NCBI RefSeq assembly: GCF_017086365.1 | Contig: NZ_CP070969.1 | Location: 5,730,001 to 5,794,000, forward strand | DNA from: Paenibacillus tianjinensis | GTDB taxonomy: Bacteria > Bacillota > Bacilli > Paenibacillales > Paenibacillaceae | Direction of reading: 5' to 3' | Length of the DNA: 64,000 bases | In this document: positions 28,101-37,112 of the stretch, piece by piece | How the letters are laid out: each line of letters starts with the position of its first letter | Numbering within the stretch: the first letter of the stretch is position 1 | Made by a program: the position numbers and the translations under genes | Notes under the pieces: generated by a model | What the model saw: the letters and a program-made list of their open reading frames with translations, nothing else | The model's database searches: none | Told to the model about the DNA's origin: nothing

Positions 28101-29723
28101 CTTATGCTGCTAGAGTCCAGCAGTCTTGATTCCCTGGCTGCAAAGGTTGTTGATGGCCAATCTCTAGACTTCACCGGCACGGATAGTAATCGGAATGTTT
28201 TTGATGTTACAACGGATACTCTGAAAAATGTCAAGATAGAGGCTCCGGAAAGCTCGACGGTTATAATCAATGTACATGGAGAATCCGTTTCAATGCAGGG
28301 CGGCTTTACCTTGAAAAATGTCAAAAGCAATCATGTGCTTCTAAACTTCCCTGAAGCGAAGTCACTTACTATTGGCGGGATAAGAGTAGATGCTACCATT
28401 CTTGCACCTTTAGCCAGCGTACAGTTCGACAATGGTCAAATATCCGGTACTCTTATTGCTAAAAATCTTTACACCGATAACGGCGGATCTTTAAGACTGG
28501 ATGTATTCACCGGAACGCTTCCGGAGGTCGTAAATGATACTCCCCCTGACCGGCCAAAGCAGACGATTTACTTTAACCCGGCAAGCTTTGAAGCTATCGT
28601 TAAAGTAACCTCTCTCTCCCTTGAGGGAGCACGGATCAATATGAACACCGAGCTCGGGATGAAATCTATGGTTACTGTCCTGCCGGACGATGCGAGCAAT
28701 AAGGAAGTCTCCTGGGTTTCTCTGAACCCGGATATTGCTACAGTTACCGATGAAGGTGTAGTTAGAGGTATTAAGGCGGGAACTGCTTCGATTCAAATTA
28801 CGGCGAGAGACAGCAGTGGTGTTACAACTTCGGCAATAGTAGAAGTCATTTCTCCCGATCTGAATATCTCAGGGCCAACCCAGGCTTATGTAGGTGATCA
28901 TCCAGCATTTGAGGCGCTGTATGATACGGCTGACCTCATTGAGGGTTACGAATGGTCAATTAAACCGGACAGTAATTCGGCAGGAGCTACTCTCAGTTTA
29001 CCTTCGGGTTCGCTTAACGAACATGTTACTATGACGGCTATCCGGTCCGGTCAAGCTACACTCGTGGCGACTGTAAAGACTAACAAGTTTAAAGATGGAG
29101 CTGCCAGCAAAGAACTTACAGTGACCTTTACCAATCCTGTAAGCCAGATCACTATTGACGGAGTATCCCAGGTAAATGTCGGGCAGAAAATCCCCTTACA
29201 GGTAAGAGTGGTTCTACCGGATAATGCTGATCCCGCTGTTTATACCTGGAGCTTGGAAGGCGCCGGTGGCACCTACGCACAAATTATTCCTGGCAGCACC
29301 ACCAGCAGCATAGAGTTAAAAGGACTGCAGATTACCGAGAAGGACAAACCTGTTATTGTGAAGGTCACTACACCCGGCCCTATCCCGGGACAGCCTGTCA
29401 CGGCAACTGCTCTAATTACGGTGGGGGCAAGATTAACCGGGTTAAGTCTACCTCCAACAATCGACATTGGAGTGGGGAGCGAGAATTCTCATAACCTGTT
29501 TAACACCAGAGATCTGACCTTATTCCCTGTAAGCATGACGCTGGCCGATATCGAAGGCAAGCTGGAATGGACCAGCAGCAATCCTGCTGTAGTTAGCGTA
29601 TCAGGGAACGGCGTAATTACCGGTATCATTAAAGGTTCGGCAACGGTCACTGCAACCTATAAGGATAATCCTGCAATTAAAGATTCGATTCAGGTGAATG
29701 TGATTAATGAGGACCGCTACTAA
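25185..29723 (+). CDS. Large DUF5057-type surface protein with choice-of-anchor-A-like and Big_2 domains; candidate pilus-associated adhesin
   Basis: A 1512-residue exported protein. A membrane anchor or signal segment (about 8-30, ending SVNA) is followed by a DUF5057-like region (about 35-615), an Ig/cadherin-like unit (about 618-725) and a DUF11-like unit (about 730-875). Next come a choice-of-anchor-A-like beta region (about 885-1115, with LVVGGNFIFNGGNG, HGNVVYGGTS and ATILAPLASVQF), a Big_2 unit (about 1135-1222), two Ig-like units and a terminal Big_2 (about 1415-1512). No LPXTG, SLH or Cys-rich end is seen. GGGGGAA precedes the ATG by 7 nt. It lies on the opposite strand between the two pil operons. 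Adhesion or tip function is inferred from position and domains. The coding DNA is more AT-rich than its neighbours. Confidence 0.8.
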   Translation: MKLLRRKKWILISGILLSILIIAAFIQGFLVSVNATNTNYTIRILEITDPNSDSLKLSASDPFPFSELDELQNVSNVKIDTITMKRFVSLRENWDGKYDAIYIGKGDYSTKLINSNGNSSTTVREEAHKTLSIENDITLLKAKEITDYYINKGLYVFLREETFTAQATAAAKQGNLYATFNPYRTAAKSNIVFLNNKAALDNFTAKIKDASSPYLTGLTQRPRLAISNKADIISYRNTPSHAYVSGDTLSFNVSLDNITNLTQRPVRVRLFMNVDSSLPMKENNVVATEIMNSSSGTISYKLPQTYSGPLYWKMEITDTLSDLKDFDSGVILYKGIKPVIKVLQVMPAGLTDSNLKSTVYKNMDSSYLTGTNSKDFEIQITPIDMRAFNTYIANHISATDPTSGLNGVYDMIVFGFQDMYDRVSTPMLSKAAADAVKAFAEQTKQSLMLTHDTIFREVDANTATPALDPFVESTTGGVQNLNYWSSYFHDMVGQAQPRTYLGGSAVNPSTKVVSVNEGLLTQYPFDLDKADLTSSTGRYTVATTHDQFFPLNLERADVIPWYNISGSGRDTDDSYNHFYTYSVGNITFSGTGHTNKNFPQWEQMLFVNTMYRAFTGANHAPEITVVMPADKSIKPSYQDKLVVSYTVNDWDLKDKDLLTGIKFKVNNEYLSDYEMAEKTVQSGETVTQTFNNPLPEGGALQIEITAKDSQGALSTRTVNVTVEKVGSNLTLSRTVSSSAVERGDTANPLTLTYTVTPNSIPAYTVQNGEQTISNLTISNVEYSERFPANLEFIDPLPAGTSKSGSLTSGYTLTRNLGEIKYHLSADGKTFEPDAGQTINFSLNAVAGEKKSYLLENAKLSFEEVHATSEIYSSVNSISSEFNAFLFGDIKLKSTSTDGNLAAAGNAEFTSYSLNGHGTRTLVVGGNFIFNGGNGAKIHGNVVYGGTSTVTVNNSVEGSVTKGTPIDFTETQRLMLLESSSLDSLAAKVVDGQSLDFTGTDSNRNVFDVTTDTLKNVKIEAPESSTVIINVHGESVSMQGGFTLKNVKSNHVLLNFPEAKSLTIGGIRVDATILAPLASVQFDNGQISGTLIAKNLYTDNGGSLRLDVFTGTLPEVVNDTPPDRPKQTIYFNPASFEAIVKVTSLSLEGARINMNTELGMKSMVTVLPDDASNKEVSWVSLNPDIATVTDEGVVRGIKAGTASIQITARDSSGVTTSAIVEVISPDLNISGPTQAYVGDHPAFEALYDTADLIEGYEWSIKPDSNSAGATLSLPSGSLNEHVTMTAIRSGQATLVATVKTNKFKDGAASKELTVTFTNPVSQITIDGVSQVNVGQKIPLQVRVVLPDNADPAVYTWSLEGAGGTYAQIIPGSTTSSIELKGLQITEKDKPVIVKVTTPGPIPGQPVTATALITVGARLTGLSLPPTIDIGVGSENSHNLFNTRDLTLFPVSMTLADIEGKLEWTSSNPAVVSVSGNGVITGIIKGSATVTATYKDNPAIKDSIQVNVINEDRY

Positions 29724-29773
29724 AACTGCTGTAAGCAGAAACAATCTCTCCGTCCCCTCAGGAGGGTAATCAA

Positions 29774-29827
29774 AAAGAACCCCCGGACAATACCAGCGTA
29801 ACTTCACTGGTACCCCGGGGGTTCTTT
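29774..29827. terminator. Bidirectional terminator between the adhesin and the minor pilin operon
   Basis: A 13-bp stem AAAGAACCCCCGG/CCGGGGGTTCTTT with an inner TACCAG/CTGGTA hairpin. It serves the two convergent transcripts. Confidence 0.9.
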
Positions 29828-29844
29828 GGGTTTGATGATCTTTT

Positions 29845-31623
29845 CTAATTCAGCTTCACGCCTTCAACACGGATATTGACTGTATTAACACGGGGCAGAC
29901 CTGCCTGCTGGTCGTTAAAGATCTGATTATTGTAGGTAGCTTTGAAGCGGGTCAGGCTGTTATTAGCGGTAAAAGAGATATCTCCAGTACCTTCTGCCGC
30001 ACTGCCGCGTACAGCATTGATCGTCAGATCTCCTTTGGCGAAGAATCCACCGCTTAGCGAAAAGATTGAACCTACACCGTACAGCTTCGCGTCGGAATCC
30101 GTATAAAAGAACGCATCCAGCGGGGCAGGTTCATTATTGGTGAAGGCTGCCAGACGGTTAATCAGAATTCTGCCTTGGGATATGAGCACCAGCTCTTTGT
30201 TATTCAATCCTTTAATCGAGGCATCTTCGACAATGGTCGTGTAATCCTCTGCTGAGTCTGGCGAGGAAGCCCGGAGAGCAAAGATCGTTGAGTCGAACTC
30301 CACCTTCCCGCGGATTTCCACTTTTCCAGTAACAAGAATATTTGCCCGCACTTGAATCGGCGTAGCATTCCCGTAATTATTGATAATTAAGTCTCCGTCA
30401 ATGATATACCAGTTGCGGGGTGAGGTTGAGTTTTTAGCGCTTTGCCTATAATTAATTCCACTTAGCTCGGTACCATCCAACGTCAAATTGCCTTTATAGA
30501 TTACGGATTTACTCGGCTGAGTCAACTGCTGCACTGCAGTATTATAATCCGTTAGATTCTTCTTCCCTTGCTCCGAAGTGTCCGCAGGGTCAGGCTTGGA
30601 AGGAAGCACCGGATGATCAAAGATAGATTGATAATTAGTACCCAGATAATTGATCAGATTGCCGGATGCCAGGTTCTCCGAAATCTTCTTTCTATCCGCT
30701 CCAGCCCCTACCGCCTCAGCAATTTTATCGATAAAGGAGTACTCCACATTCACCTCAACGAAACTGCGGTGACTCTTGATTTTCACGTTCTGCTGGGGGA
30801 TTTTTCCGGTCATCGAGGTGGAGGAACTAAGTTTATCCGCTGTAACCGGTTGTTTGTCCTGTTCCTGATAGACAAGCTTATTCAGTGATTGAACATGGGC
30901 CTCGCCCGAGAGCTCAAAGGGTTTGGATACAAAGGAGTGGTCTCTAGTTTTATATTTATATAGAGCAGTGTCACTAATGGTCAGTGTATTGCCGGCATAT
31001 ATATTGCCCTGAATATAAGGCGAACCGTTAATGGTTAAATTATTCTCCGAACCAAGGGTATACTTCAAGAAGTCCGGAAAAGTATCGATTACCACCGTCT
31101 GCGACAGCGTCCGGGTTACACCGTTTACATCCGCCTCAGCAGTCAGAGTCAGTCTGTAACTGACCGATTGCCCTGCCTGGGCGGGTCCGCTTTTTACAGA
31201 ATTGACCTTAACAATTTTACCTACTGCAGTTACACCCTCTGTCTGAAGCAGGTCGGTGCTTACCAGAAGTCCATTCGATCCGCCTGCCTGTAAACTCTGC
31301 AGAAAGTTCGCAATCTTGCCATCCAGCTCACCTTGGCTTAAGTCCACACTCTTACCAACTTCTTTATTAAGGCTTGCAGTAATATAGGCTATCGCTTCAT
31401 CGAGGGTCTTCTCCGCCAGGTGCAGGCTCTGAACGTCGTTCTTCCGGGTCTCCGTCCGCTGTGCCCCCCCGACTGCTGCGCTCAGCACACTAAGCCCAAG
31501 GATGGTAAGCAGCAAAACAATAAACATCACCAGTACAAGAGCGGATCCCTGCTCTTCCCTGAAGCGCCGCGCTGCTACTCCCGGCCTTTTATAAATGATA
31601 TGACGCTGTGACGGTTCAGACAT
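29845..31623 (-). CDS. PilX-like minor pilus protein with long beta-rich C-terminus
   Basis: A 592-residue protein. A basic start and one N-terminal helix (about 27-49, GSALVLVMFIVLLLTILGLS) preceded by EEQG resemble PilX-type pseudopilins that lack the +5 Glu. The rest is a Ser/Thr/Asn-rich beta region with repeated short units such as NLTINGSPYIQGNIYAG and NILVTGKVEIRGKVEF. These recall polymer or choice-of-anchor surface folds. It is far longer than usual PilX proteins (about 170-200 residues). It ends the minor-pilin operon (15 nt after pilW-like) and may sit at the pilus tip. Confidence 0.75.
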   Translation of the reverse strand: MSEPSQRHIIYKRPGVAARRFREEQGSALVLVMFIVLLLTILGLSVLSAAVGGAQRTETRKNDVQSLHLAEKTLDEAIAYITASLNKEVGKSVDLSQGELDGKIANFLQSLQAGGSNGLLVSTDLLQTEGVTAVGKIVKVNSVKSGPAQAGQSVSYRLTLTAEADVNGVTRTLSQTVVIDTFPDFLKYTLGSENNLTINGSPYIQGNIYAGNTLTISDTALYKYKTRDHSFVSKPFELSGEAHVQSLNKLVYQEQDKQPVTADKLSSSTSMTGKIPQQNVKIKSHRSFVEVNVEYSFIDKIAEAVGAGADRKKISENLASGNLINYLGTNYQSIFDHPVLPSKPDPADTSEQGKKNLTDYNTAVQQLTQPSKSVIYKGNLTLDGTELSGINYRQSAKNSTSPRNWYIIDGDLIINNYGNATPIQVRANILVTGKVEIRGKVEFDSTIFALRASSPDSAEDYTTIVEDASIKGLNNKELVLISQGRILINRLAAFTNNEPAPLDAFFYTDSDAKLYGVGSIFSLSGGFFAKGDLTINAVRGSAAEGTGDISFTANNSLTRFKATYNNQIFNDQQAGLPRVNTVNIRVEGVKLN

Positions 31624-31637
31624 CTGCCAGCCACCTC

Positions 31638-32171
31638 CTAAAATCCGAATTTACTTTCAAGTTCCATAGTGTAAGCTCTGCCGTCATACATCTGGGTCAG
31701 TTTTAGCTTGATTTTAATGAGTCCGGTATCGCAGGGAAAGGTGGTCTGGCAAGTCCTCCCATCAGCAGAGGTTGAAGAAATGACCGAACCCGTTAGACTA
31801 GAGTGAATGGAAGTCCGGCGATCATTCGGATCAGGTACGGCCGTAATCGCCCCAATAACAAGGCTGCCTCCCGAAAAGGCGATCATCTCATCGGCAGCTG
31901 ACCCTTTTTTTAGCGTAATCCCGTTTATGTTGGTGGTGTTTATTACACTTTCAGGAGCATAGGTATATAGTTCATTAATAATGGTAGACATAATAATATC
32001 GGCTTCATCCCGCAAAGCATTCTCGATCGTTATTTTGTGATAACTGCGGAAGCCAAACATGGTTACCATTGAAATAATGCCGACTATCATAGAAAAGAGC
32101 GTTAAGGCTGCGATCATCTCGATTAGGGTAAATCCCTGCTCCGACTTCAACCGCTCAGCGAATTTTTTCAT
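31638..32171 (-). CDS. Minor prepilin, PilW-like
   Basis: A 177-residue prepilin with leader MKKFAERLKSEQG and then FTLIEMIAALTLFSMIVGII, so the peptidase site and +5 Glu are present. The C-terminal head contains CQTTFPCD, a possible disulfide. The ATG at 32171 has GGAGGG 11 nt upstream and overlaps the preceding gene by 17 nt; the longer frame to 32213 would lie within that gene. It is a probable core priming subunit together with the PilV-like and PilX-like proteins. Confidence 0.82.
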   Translation of the reverse strand: MKKFAERLKSEQGFTLIEMIAALTLFSMIVGIISMVTMFGFRSYHKITIENALRDEADIIMSTIINELYTYAPESVINTTNINGITLKKGSAADEMIAFSGGSLVIGAITAVPDPNDRRTSIHSSLTGSVISSTSADGRTCQTTFPCDTGLIKIKLKLTQMYDGRAYTMELESKFGF

Positions 32172-32781
32172 CTGTAATATAACCCTCCACCACTGTACTA
32201 GCAGTATGGCCATTAGGGCCGCCAGGTCCTGTTACCGTTACCTCTACAGGAATTAAATACGGTGCCATCTCTTGTTTGCGGATATCCACCGCCCCTTCCG
32301 TATTTCCGCCGATCCTGCCATTCTTCATTTCCTGATGCAGATCAGCCTGATAAGTAATATCCACCTGATAGCTGACATTATTGATTACCGGATTAAGCAC
32401 ATTGGCAAGTGTATTCACGTCCGTTATTATGCCATCATAGACTGCGCAGCTTACCGAGGTCTCCGTAAGAGGGACACAGCCGGATGCCTTAATACTGGAG
32501 TGACCTGCAACTGCAGGCTGCGTCCCATTTGCGGGTTTGCCTTGAAAATACACGCTCATTGTCTCAAAGTCCTGCTTCTCCATATAAAAAAGCGCGTTCC
32601 GCGCCAGATTGACCATAATTGTCTTATTCTGGTTCGATTTCGAGTAGGACAGCGCCCGGGTAAAATAAGAGGTTAGCACCAGGGAAACAATCGAGAGAAT
32701 AACAATGGCTGCCAACACCTCAATCAGGGTAAACCCCTTCTCTGTGCCCCCTGTTGTATTCATTTTATCTTTCAATACCAT
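32155..32781 (-). CDS. Minor prepilin, PilV-like
   Basis: A 208-residue prepilin. Leader MVLKDKMNTTGGTEKG is followed by FTLIEVLAAIVILSIVSLVL with the +5 Glu, then a globular head holding two Cys (GCVPLTETSVSCAVYDG). GAGGAG lies 8 nt before the ATG at 32781. It is the first gene of a three-gene operon (PilV-like, PilW-like, PilX-like) transcribed toward the adhesin. Minor pilins of this set normally prime fibre assembly. Confidence 0.85.
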   Translation of the reverse strand: MVLKDKMNTTGGTEKGFTLIEVLAAIVILSIVSLVLTSYFTRALSYSKSNQNKTIMVNLARNALFYMEKQDFETMSVYFQGKPANGTQPAVAGHSSIKASGCVPLTETSVSCAVYDGIITDVNTLANVLNPVINNVSYQVDITYQADLHQEMKNGRIGGNTEGAVDIRKQEMAPYLIPVEVTVTGPGGPNGHTASTVVEGYITDEKIR

Positions 32782-32977
32782 CCGGTTCGCTCCTCATCCT
32801 GTTCTGCCTGTCATAAGTCCTATTCCTTGCACCGATCTGAATCTTTCTACCTATTCCCATTATATTCTTTCATTAGTTGCCCCAGCAATCCTATTAGGCA
32901 TAATTATTCTAGAGATTTCTACTATGTATATCGGTTTTGCGCTGTGCTATCATTTGTGCTAAAAGGAGGATGTATCC

Positions 32978-33763
32978 ATGGCTTTAATAGAATGCAAATT
33001 TTATTCCGAAGTGCTCGGATTAAGCACCTCAATGACGGTTATTCTGCCGCAGCAGACGACTACGCAAATTGGTCTAAGCAATGTCAAAAGGGGAGATCTT
33101 CACCCGACACTCTACCTTCTGCATGGTTTATCGGATGACGACTCTATCTGGCTGCGCCGGACCTCGATTGAACGGTATGTGGCAGAGCTGGGTATCGCCG
33201 TGGTCATGCCGCAGGTGCACCGCAGCTTTTATACGGATATGGCGGGCGGGGGCAATTACTGGACCTTTATCAGTGAGGAGCTGCCGGCGCTCGCACGCTC
33301 GTTCTTCCCGCTGTCGCCAAAACGTGAGGATAACTTCGTAGCCGGTCTCTCTATGGGCGGGTATGGGGCGTTTAAGCTGGGACTGCGCAAGCCGGAGACT
33401 TTTGCCGCTGCGGCAAGCCTTTCCGGGGCGCTGGATATGGCGCATGATTTCATCAACTGGGAAAACCCTTCTCAGAAGAGCCGGGAGTATGAGCTTATTT
33501 TCGGGCAAGAGGATATCGACGGTACTCCCAATGATCTGCTGTGGCTGCTCAAGGAAGTAGACCGCTCCAAAGGACCTAAACCGCTTCTCTACCAATGCTG
33601 CGGCACGGAGGATTTCCTGTATGAAAATAATCAGAGCTTCCGCAAAGCCTGCGCCAAGACTTCACTGTCTCTAACCTATGAAGAAGGTCCGGGTGCACAT
33701 GAGTGGGGCTACTGGGATACCAAAATCCAGGATGTGCTGAAATGGCTGCCGCTAGGTAAATAA
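32978..33763 (+). CDS. Esterase, alpha/beta hydrolase (EstA / esterase D family)
   Basis: A 261-residue cytoplasmic esterase of the PF00756 type (tributyrin esterase, FrmB-like). The nucleophile elbow GLSMGGYGA supplies the Ser. The Asp is probably in [12 protein letters not shown] and the His in [19 protein letters not shown] lies before the ATG. It is a single gene between two minus-strand clusters, with a shared terminator downstream. Short-chain acyl ester hydrolysis is the expected activity; the natural substrate is unknown. Confidence 0.85.
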   Translation: MALIECKFYSEVLGLSTSMTVILPQQTTTQIGLSNVKRGDLHPTLYLLHGLSDDDSIWLRRTSIERYVAELGIAVVMPQVHRSFYTDMAGGGNYWTFISEELPALARSFFPLSPKREDNFVAGLSMGGYGAFKLGLRKPETFAAAASLSGALDMAHDFINWENPSQKSREYELIFGQEDIDGTPNDLLWLLKEVDRSKGPKPLLYQCCGTEDFLYENNQSFRKACAKTSLSLTYEEGPGAHEWGYWDTKIQDVLKWLPLGK

Positions 33764-33782
33764 TCAGGCCGGTGCTGTAAAA

Positions 33783-33826
33783 AAAGACTGTCCTTCCCGT
33801 AACCCGATACGGTGAGGACAGTCTTT
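33783..33826. terminator. Bidirectional terminator between esterase and argH
   Basis: AAAGACTGTCCT (33783-33794) pairs with AGGACAGTCTTT (33815-33826), with an inner CCGT/ACGG stem. Confidence 0.9.
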
Positions 33827-33863
33827 GGTTTAGGTCATGCTTAATGCAGATCAGCCTGACTGT

Positions 33864-35279
33864 TTATTCGGCACTGCTGGTATGCTGTGCTACCCATTTA
33901 CCTGCTTCCTTCAAAGAAGCTTCAGCCCGTTCAATCGCCGCTTTAACCTGCACAGTGGCTGTGCCGCCATAGACGTTACGGGCGTTCACTACAGCCTCAG
34001 GCTGGAGAACAGCATAAATCTGGTCATCGAACAGCGGTGAGAACTGTTTGAATTCGTCCAGCGTCAGGTCGAGCAGGAATTTGCCTTCATTGATGCAATA
34101 CAGCACGGTTTTGCCGATCACCTCATGAGCCTGGCGGAAAGGCAGTCCCTTGCCTACCAGGAAGTCAGCGATATCGGTCGCATTGGAGAAGTCGGTATTG
34201 ACCGCTTCACGCATCCGGGTTTTGTTCACCTTCATGGTGGAGATCATCGGTGCGAACAGCTGCAGCGCCCCTGTCAGTGTGGCTACTGTATCAAACATGC
34301 CCTCTTTGTCTTCCTGCATATCCTTATTGTAAGCCAGCGGCAGCGATTTGAGCACGGTCAAGAGACCGATCAGGTTGCCGTAGACACGGCCTGTTTTGCC
34401 GCGTACCAGCTCGGGTACATCCGGGTTCTTCTTCTGTGGCATGATGCTGCTGCCGGTGCAGAACGCATCGTCAAGCTCTACGAAGCTGAATTCCGTGCTG
34501 CTCCACAGCACGAGCTCTTCGCTCAGCCGGGACAGATGGGTCATAATAAGCGCTGCGTTCGCCAGGAATTCAACAATGAAGTCGCGGTCGCTGACAGCGT
34601 CCAGGCTGTTCTCGTACACACTGTCGAAGCCAAGCTGCTCCGCCACAAAATGCCGGTCAATCGGGAACGTCGTTCCGGCCAGGGCCCCTGCGCCCAGCGG
34701 AAGTACATTGATCCGCTTGTAGCTGTCCGTCAGGCGCTCCGCATCGCGGCGGAACATGGACACGTAAGCCAGCAGATGATGGGCGAACAGGATGGGCTGT
34801 GCGCGCTGCAAATGCGTGTAGCCGGGCACAATCGTCTCCACATTGTCTTTAGCCTGTTCAATCAGGGCTTCCTGCAGTTCATGCAAGAGTCCCACGAACT
34901 CCACCACCCGGTTACGAAGATACAAATGCATGTCTGTCGCTACCTGATCGTTGCGGCTGCGTCCCGTGTGCAGCTTGCCGCCTACCGGACCAACCTCCCC
35001 GATCAGATTCTTTTCGATATTCATATGAATATCTTCGTCCGCTACAGAGAATTCAATCTCGCCGGCCCGAACCTTATCCAGCACCTTGTTCAGCCCGGCC
35101 TTGATGGTTTCAACATCCTCCTGCGGCAGAATACCGCATTTGCCCAGCATCGTCACATGGGCCAGACTGCCCTGCACATCCTCTTCGGCCAGCGCCTTAT
35201 CAAATCCGATGGATGCCGTATATTCCTCCACCAGCTTGTTTGTTCCTTTGGTAAACCGTCCGCCCCAAAGCTTGCTCAC
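33864..35279 (-). CDS. argH: Argininosuccinate lyase
   Basis: A 471-residue enzyme that splits argininosuccinate into arginine and fumarate, the last step of arginine synthesis. The fumarase/aspartase superfamily signature [12 protein letters not shown] is intact (catalytic Ser loop). The early [10 protein letters not shown] block and the [18 protein letters not shown] His segment ([12 protein letters not shown]) are also present. The length is normal for the family. It follows argG after a 119-nt gap containing a stable hairpin. Confidence 0.97.
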   Translation of the reverse strand: MSKLWGGRFTKGTNKLVEEYTASIGFDKALAEEDVQGSLAHVTMLGKCGILPQEDVETIKAGLNKVLDKVRAGEIEFSVADEDIHMNIEKNLIGEVGPVGGKLHTGRSRNDQVATDMHLYLRNRVVEFVGLLHELQEALIEQAKDNVETIVPGYTHLQRAQPILFAHHLLAYVSMFRRDAERLTDSYKRINVLPLGAGALAGTTFPIDRHFVAEQLGFDSVYENSLDAVSDRDFIVEFLANAALIMTHLSRLSEELVLWSSTEFSFVELDDAFCTGSSIMPQKKNPDVPELVRGKTGRVYGNLIGLLTVLKSLPLAYNKDMQEDKEGMFDTVATLTGALQLFAPMISTMKVNKTRMREAVNTDFSNATDIADFLVGKGLPFRQAHEVIGKTVLYCINEGKFLLDLTLDEFKQFSPLFDDQIYAVLQPEAVVNARNVYGGTATVQVKAAIERAEASLKEAGKWVAQHTSSAE

Positions 35280-35311
35280 CTGTTATGTCCTCCTCTGCTG
35301 GACGATAGAAG

Positions 35312-35346
35312 GGCCGCTCCTGTCCTGACGGAGGAACGGCCTTCTA
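35312..35346 (-). other. Intercistronic hairpin between argG and argH
   Basis: AGAAGG-CCG-TTCCT can pair with AGGAG-CGG-CCCTTCT with small bulges. No T-run follows, so it is not a standard terminator. It may be a processing or stability element that sets argH relative to argG. Confidence 0.4.
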
Positions 35347-35398
35347 GTGTCCGCTTATATGATATGCTGCTATAAAACCGCCGAGCGGCTAAAATAAT

Positions 35399-36634
35399 CT
35401 ACTTATTCGATTCCGCCACACCGGCAGAAACCTTCAGACGCAGTGCATTCAGGCGGATAAAGCCTGTCGCATCCCCCTGGTCATACGCCTGGGTCGGATC
35501 CGCCTCCATCGTCGCGATGTCCGGATTGTACAGGCTGACCGGAGATTTCACGCCGGCACCGATAATGTTGCCTTTGTACAGCTTCACGCGAACCGTACCG
35601 GTTACGTTCTTCTGGCTCTCATTCACCAGGGCCTGCAGCGCAAGACGCTCAGGAGCGAACCAGAAGCCGTTATATACCAGCGTACTGTAACGGGTGATCA
35701 GGCTGTCACGCAGGTTCATCACTTCACGGTCCATCGTGATGGATTCCATTTTGCGGTGAGCGGTGAACAGGATGGTTCCGCCTGGGGTCTCGTACACGCC
35801 GCGGCTCTTCATGCCGACAAAACGGTTCTCAACCATGTCCACACGTCCAATGCCATGCTTGCCGCCCAGCTCATTCAGCTTCTCCATCACCTGCAGCGGA
35901 GTCAACGCTTCACCGTTTAGCGCCACACAGTTGCCTTTCAGGAAGTCCAGCTCCAGGTACTCCGCTTCATCCGGAGCATCCTCCGGAGCATTGCTGAGCA
36001 GGAACATTTCTTTGTTCTCCGGTGCGCTTGGATCAAACCACGGATCCTCCAGCACGCCGCTCTCATAGCTGATGTGCAGCAGATTGCGGTCCATTGAATA
36101 TGGCTTCGCCGCCGATGCCTGCACCGGAATGCCATTGGCTTCAGCGTAGGCAATCATTTCCGCACGGCCCGGGAACTGGTTGCGGAACTCTTCCAGCCGC
36201 CAAGGCGCAATCACCTTGATGCTTGGCGACAATGCCGCCGCATTCAGCTCAAAGCGGACCTGGTCATTCCCTTTGCCCGTTGCGCCATGGGCAATCGCTG
36301 TAGCGCCTTCGGCGATGGCAATGTCCACCATACGCTTAGCGATCAGCGGACGGGCAATGCTTGTTCCGAGCAGATATTGGCCTTCATACAGCGCACCCGA
36401 CTGGAACATCGGATAGATGAAGTCATTTGCGAATTCGTCGCGGAGATCGTCGATGTAGACCTTCGATGCGCCGGTTGCCAGCGCTTTTTCCTCCAGGCCG
36501 TCAAGCTCTTCCTTCTGGCCGATATCGGCGGTGAAGGCAATAATCTCCGCATCATAGGTTTCTTTGAGCCATTTCAGGATGACTGAGGTATCCAGTCCGC
36601 CGGAATAGGCGAGTACGATTTTTTCTTTTGCCAT
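35399..36634 (-). CDS. argG: Argininosuccinate synthase
   Basis: A 411-residue ATP-dependent ligase joining citrulline and aspartate. The PP-motif AYSGGLDTS lies at the N-terminus, with [14 protein letters not shown] and the YALNPAL-region equivalents further on. AAAGGAAG precedes the ATG. It is the first gene of an argGH pair separated from argCJBDF by 711 bp of repeat-rich DNA. It may therefore be expressed from its own promoter in addition to read-through. Confidence 0.97.
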   Translation of the reverse strand: MAKEKIVLAYSGGLDTSVILKWLKETYDAEIIAFTADIGQKEELDGLEEKALATGASKVYIDDLRDEFANDFIYPMFQSGALYEGQYLLGTSIARPLIAKRMVDIAIAEGATAIAHGATGKGNDQVRFELNAAALSPSIKVIAPWRLEEFRNQFPGRAEMIAYAEANGIPVQASAAKPYSMDRNLLHISYESGVLEDPWFDPSAPENKEMFLLSNAPEDAPDEAEYLELDFLKGNCVALNGEALTPLQVMEKLNELGGKHGIGRVDMVENRFVGMKSRGVYETPGGTILFTAHRKMESITMDREVMNLRDSLITRYSTLVYNGFWFAPERLALQALVNESQKNVTGTVRVKLYKGNIIGAGVKSPVSLYNPDIATMEADPTQAYDQGDATGFIRLNALRLKVSAGVAESNK

Positions 36635-36719
36635 GGGGGTGCAACTTCCTTTCAGTGTGGGGGTATAGGATCAACTTAGGCACAAGAGTATAGCTCCGGT
36701 GCCCGGACGCAGACTGCGT

Positions 36720-37041
36720 GAAGGTTTGGACTTTCGGCCGCTGTTATCATTGAATCAATTACTGTATAGATCGAATCAGAGATTTTTCTATTTTGGGATT
36801 AGCTGTGACTCCAGTGAATGTTTGGACTTCCAGCCGCTGTTGTCTTCAGATTTCCTAATTTGAACCGCTTATAGCGGTAGAAATCCGAAGACAAAGGCGG
36901 ACGCTACCGCTCTTACAGTTCCAAAATTCCCTTCCGCCACTTTTCCCTTAATATTCAAATTCAGTCTATGCAGCTATAGTATGAATTCAATGACAAAGGC
37001 GGACGCTACCGCTCCTACAGTTCCAAACTTCACTCCGCTGC
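36720..37041. repeat. Nested pair of family-A intergenic hairpin repeats
   Basis: The outer copy has a left part at about 36720-36756 (GTTTGGACTTTCGGCCGCTG) and a right part at about 36984-37041 (GGCGGACGCTACCGCTCC, then ACAGTTCCAAACTTC). A complete inner copy (about 36815-36940) lies between them. The inner copy folds as TTGTCTTC-A-GATTTC with GAAATC-C-GAAGACAA, capped by ACCGCT-TAT-AGCGGT. The outer halves also pair (TTATCATTGAAT with ATTCAATGACAA). A third copy is at 45470-45600. No ORF. Confidence 0.75.
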
Positions 37042-37112
37042 TTAGCACCGGATATCAGCTCCAAAGGCCAAGTTCATCCTATATAGTTTTTATATAGTAT
37101 AAGACCAGACAT

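Noticed and set aside
34125..35375. Long 416-codon plus-strand frame across argH
   Set aside because: It is the antisense of a clearly conserved lyase; its translation shows no domain and biased His/Gln/Arg composition typical of a shadow frame.
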